Of a DNA stretch of 18,190 bases, positions 17,107 to 18,190 are shown piece after piece. The number at the start of each line of letters is the position of its first letter. The stretch's first letter is position 1. The notes under the pieces were generated by a model that was given only the letters and a program-made list of their open reading frames with translations, did not search any database and was not told the DNA's origin. A program made the translations under genes and the position numbers. The DNA comes from an uncultured Roseateles sp. Lineage in GTDB: Bacteria > Pseudomonadota > Gammaproteobacteria > Burkholderiales > Burkholderiaceae. The stretch spans positions 1 to 18,190 of the forward strand of contig CAMPJJ010000103.1 of NCBI GenBank assembly GCA_946886855.1. The letters are read 5' to 3'.

Positions 17107-17598
17107 TCATCGACGGCAATTCGCCGACGCTCCAAAACCACAAGCGCCGTCCAAAATCAACAAGAGCCCAGCCGGATCAAGCGTTGTTATCGCAATTAAT
17201 CCGGAGTCTGTTGAAAAAAGAAATCGCATTTGCTTTTTCTCAAAAATCGAATCAACAAAATAAATGGAGTATGTTTTTCCGAGTAACTCACGCCGCCCTT
17301 TTCCAACTATCCTGTAAGCGATTCCATTATATTTCCATTGGGCACCCACATGCAAAGGCCCTTTAGGAACTGCAAATTCAAAATCATCAACTCTGAAGCA
17401 GAGTACTCCGTCACTCTTTTCGCAAAACTTGGCATCTCCTTCGCTGTCCATCCATGCGCTCCTCGCAGGATGGTTTTCCAATAGGAATTGATTTTTTGGT
17501 TCACGTATGTCGTAATATACCCAAGGCTTTGCGGTAGCCCCTAGAGATGCGCCAAGAAGAAGCATTGCATGCAAGACTGAGGTCAATCGCATGGGCAT
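17107..17598 (-). CDS. Exported protein, probable immunity partner of the Rhs toxin
   Basis: I do not recognise the family. The 163-residue protein starts with a signal peptide: MPMRLTSVLHAMLLLGASL, then cleavage likely after ALA-like ATA at 23, so it is predicted to be periplasmic. The mature part is mixed strand/loop with four Cys (59, 67, 153, 161) that could form disulfides, fitting export. No catalytic motif is seen. The gene overlaps the end of the Rhs gene by 16 bases; ATG 17598 and an in-frame ATG at 17592 are both possible starts, and neither has a ribosome site, so translation is probably coupled to the toxin. Position, size and low GC relative to the chromosome are those of an immunity gene for an Rhs effector. 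If so, the toxin acts outside the cytoplasm. Confidence 0.75.
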   Translation of the reverse strand: MPMRLTSVLHAMLLLGASLGATAKPWVYYDIREPKNQFLLENHPARSAWMDSEGDAKFCEKSDGVLCFRVDDFEFAVPKGPLHVGAQWKYNGIAYRIVGKGRRELLGKTYSIYFVDSIFEKKQMRFLFSTDSGLIAITTLDPAGLLLILDGACGFGASANCRR

Positions 17599-18190
17599 TT
17601 ACCATTCATTAAGTCGCGAACGAGTTTATCCGCATTCTTCTCAAACGGAAGTTCATTCGATCTATTATTTATGAAGGCCTCGATGTATGCACTATTTGAC
17701 GGTCGAAGTTGGTTATTTGCCTCAGTAAGATGCATAAATTCGTGCGCAAAAGTGAATTGATTGTCCGGCGCATTCTCCCTGTGCGTACTCACATCGAAAT
17801 AGTCTCTTGTGAATTCCGAAGTATTCAGGCCATACTTAGTCGTCGGATCACCACTCCGATCGACTATCTCAACAACCCATTTTTCATACAGTGCGTGCGC
17901 CCTGCTATTCGCTGGACATGCCTTGTCGATCAATCCTTTCAGATAGGCGGCATGCCGATATAGTTCTTGAACGTTTTTGGGGTATTTTCTTTTATCAAAC
18001 GTGGTGCTAGGAAAATACTTCACCTCAAATAGACCAAAAGGATCTATTGCACTTGCCGGCATTCCATTGACATACGCAAAAGTATTGGTTCCCGCAGCGA
18101 GCCCCGTCGGATCACTCTGCACGTATCGGCCAATGGTCCCGTCATAGTCCCGGAAGTAGTTGTAGCTCAACCCCGATTCCTTGTCCAAGT
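17583..18190 (-). CDS. Rhs-family toxin, C-terminal end, with HExxH metallopeptidase-like tip (5' end outside window)
   Basis: The frame is open to the edge of the window, so only the last about 200 residues are seen; residue numbers here count from the ATG at 18188. Residues 6-53 are the end of the RHS-repeat core (LSYNYFRDYDGTIGRYVQSD, then PTGLAAGTNTFAYVNGMP), closing with the cleavage-site motif DPFGL at 49-53. After it comes a variable toxin domain of about 148 residues. It holds HEFMH at 149-153, a zinc-metallopeptidase HExxH motif, and PFEKNAD at 181-187, in which Glu184 could be the third ligand, as in families with HExxH followed by ExxAD. Rhs proteins are usually delivered by type VI secretion and release the tip by self-cleavage. 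The tip and the following gene are much AT-richer than the rest of the window, as usual for swapped toxin ends. The peptidase target is unknown. Confidence 0.85.
   Translation of the reverse strand, partial: LDKESGLSYNYFRDYDGTIGRYVQSDPTGLAAGTNTFAYVNGMPASAIDPFGLFEVKYFPSTTFDKRKYPKNVQELYRHAAYLKGLIDKACPANSRAHALYEKWVVEIVDRSGDPTTKYGLNTSEFTRDYFDVSTHRENAPDNQFTFAHEFMHLTEANNQLRPSNSAYIEAFINNRSNELPFEKNADKLVRDLMNGKCPCD

Overview
The window is about 70% GC through most of its length and reads as chromosomal DNA of a betaproteobacterium. The gene content (Liv ABC operon, DctB/DctD-type two-component pair, biliverdin-type bacteriophytochrome with its own heme oxygenase, Rhs toxin) fits Burkholderiales, perhaps near Roseateles/Mitsuaria/Rubrivivax; that placement is inference from composition and protein style only.

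Layout, left to right. (1) 32-1808: an exported alpha/beta hydrolase and a GNAT acetyltransferase, both on +, ending at a strong hairpin at 1818-1835. (2) 1879-5500 on -: livH-livM-livG-livF, a complete branched-chain amino-acid-type ABC importer core without a substrate-binding protein. (3) 5501-5783: a divergent control region holding an excellent sigma-54 promoter that points into livH, plus upstream dyads. (4) 5784-9003 on +: a DctB-type membrane sensor kinase and a DctD-type sigma-54 activator with overlapping genes. Together (2)-(4) look like one unit: the activator next door probably switches on the liv promoter. (5) 9173-9547 on -: a stand-alone receiver-domain protein. (6) 9855-15387 on +: a tightly packed light-sensing operon: heme oxygenase (makes biliverdin), bacteriophytochrome kinase, Rcp1-type receiver, and a REC-PAS-kinase-REC hybrid kinase. 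(7) 15338-16940 on -: a two-gene cassette of a 76-residue protein with a strong ribosome site followed 4 bases later by a 455-residue helical protein that faintly resembles the DUF6895 family; I cannot assign a function, and this is the most likely place for something undescribed. (8) 17107-18190 on -: an abruptly AT-richer module, the C-terminal tip of an Rhs protein carrying an HExxH metallopeptidase-like toxin domain, overlapping a small exported protein that is the probable immunity factor.

No tRNA, rRNA, CRISPR array, insertion sequence or origin was seen. Names and functions come from motif recognition by eye; no database search was run.
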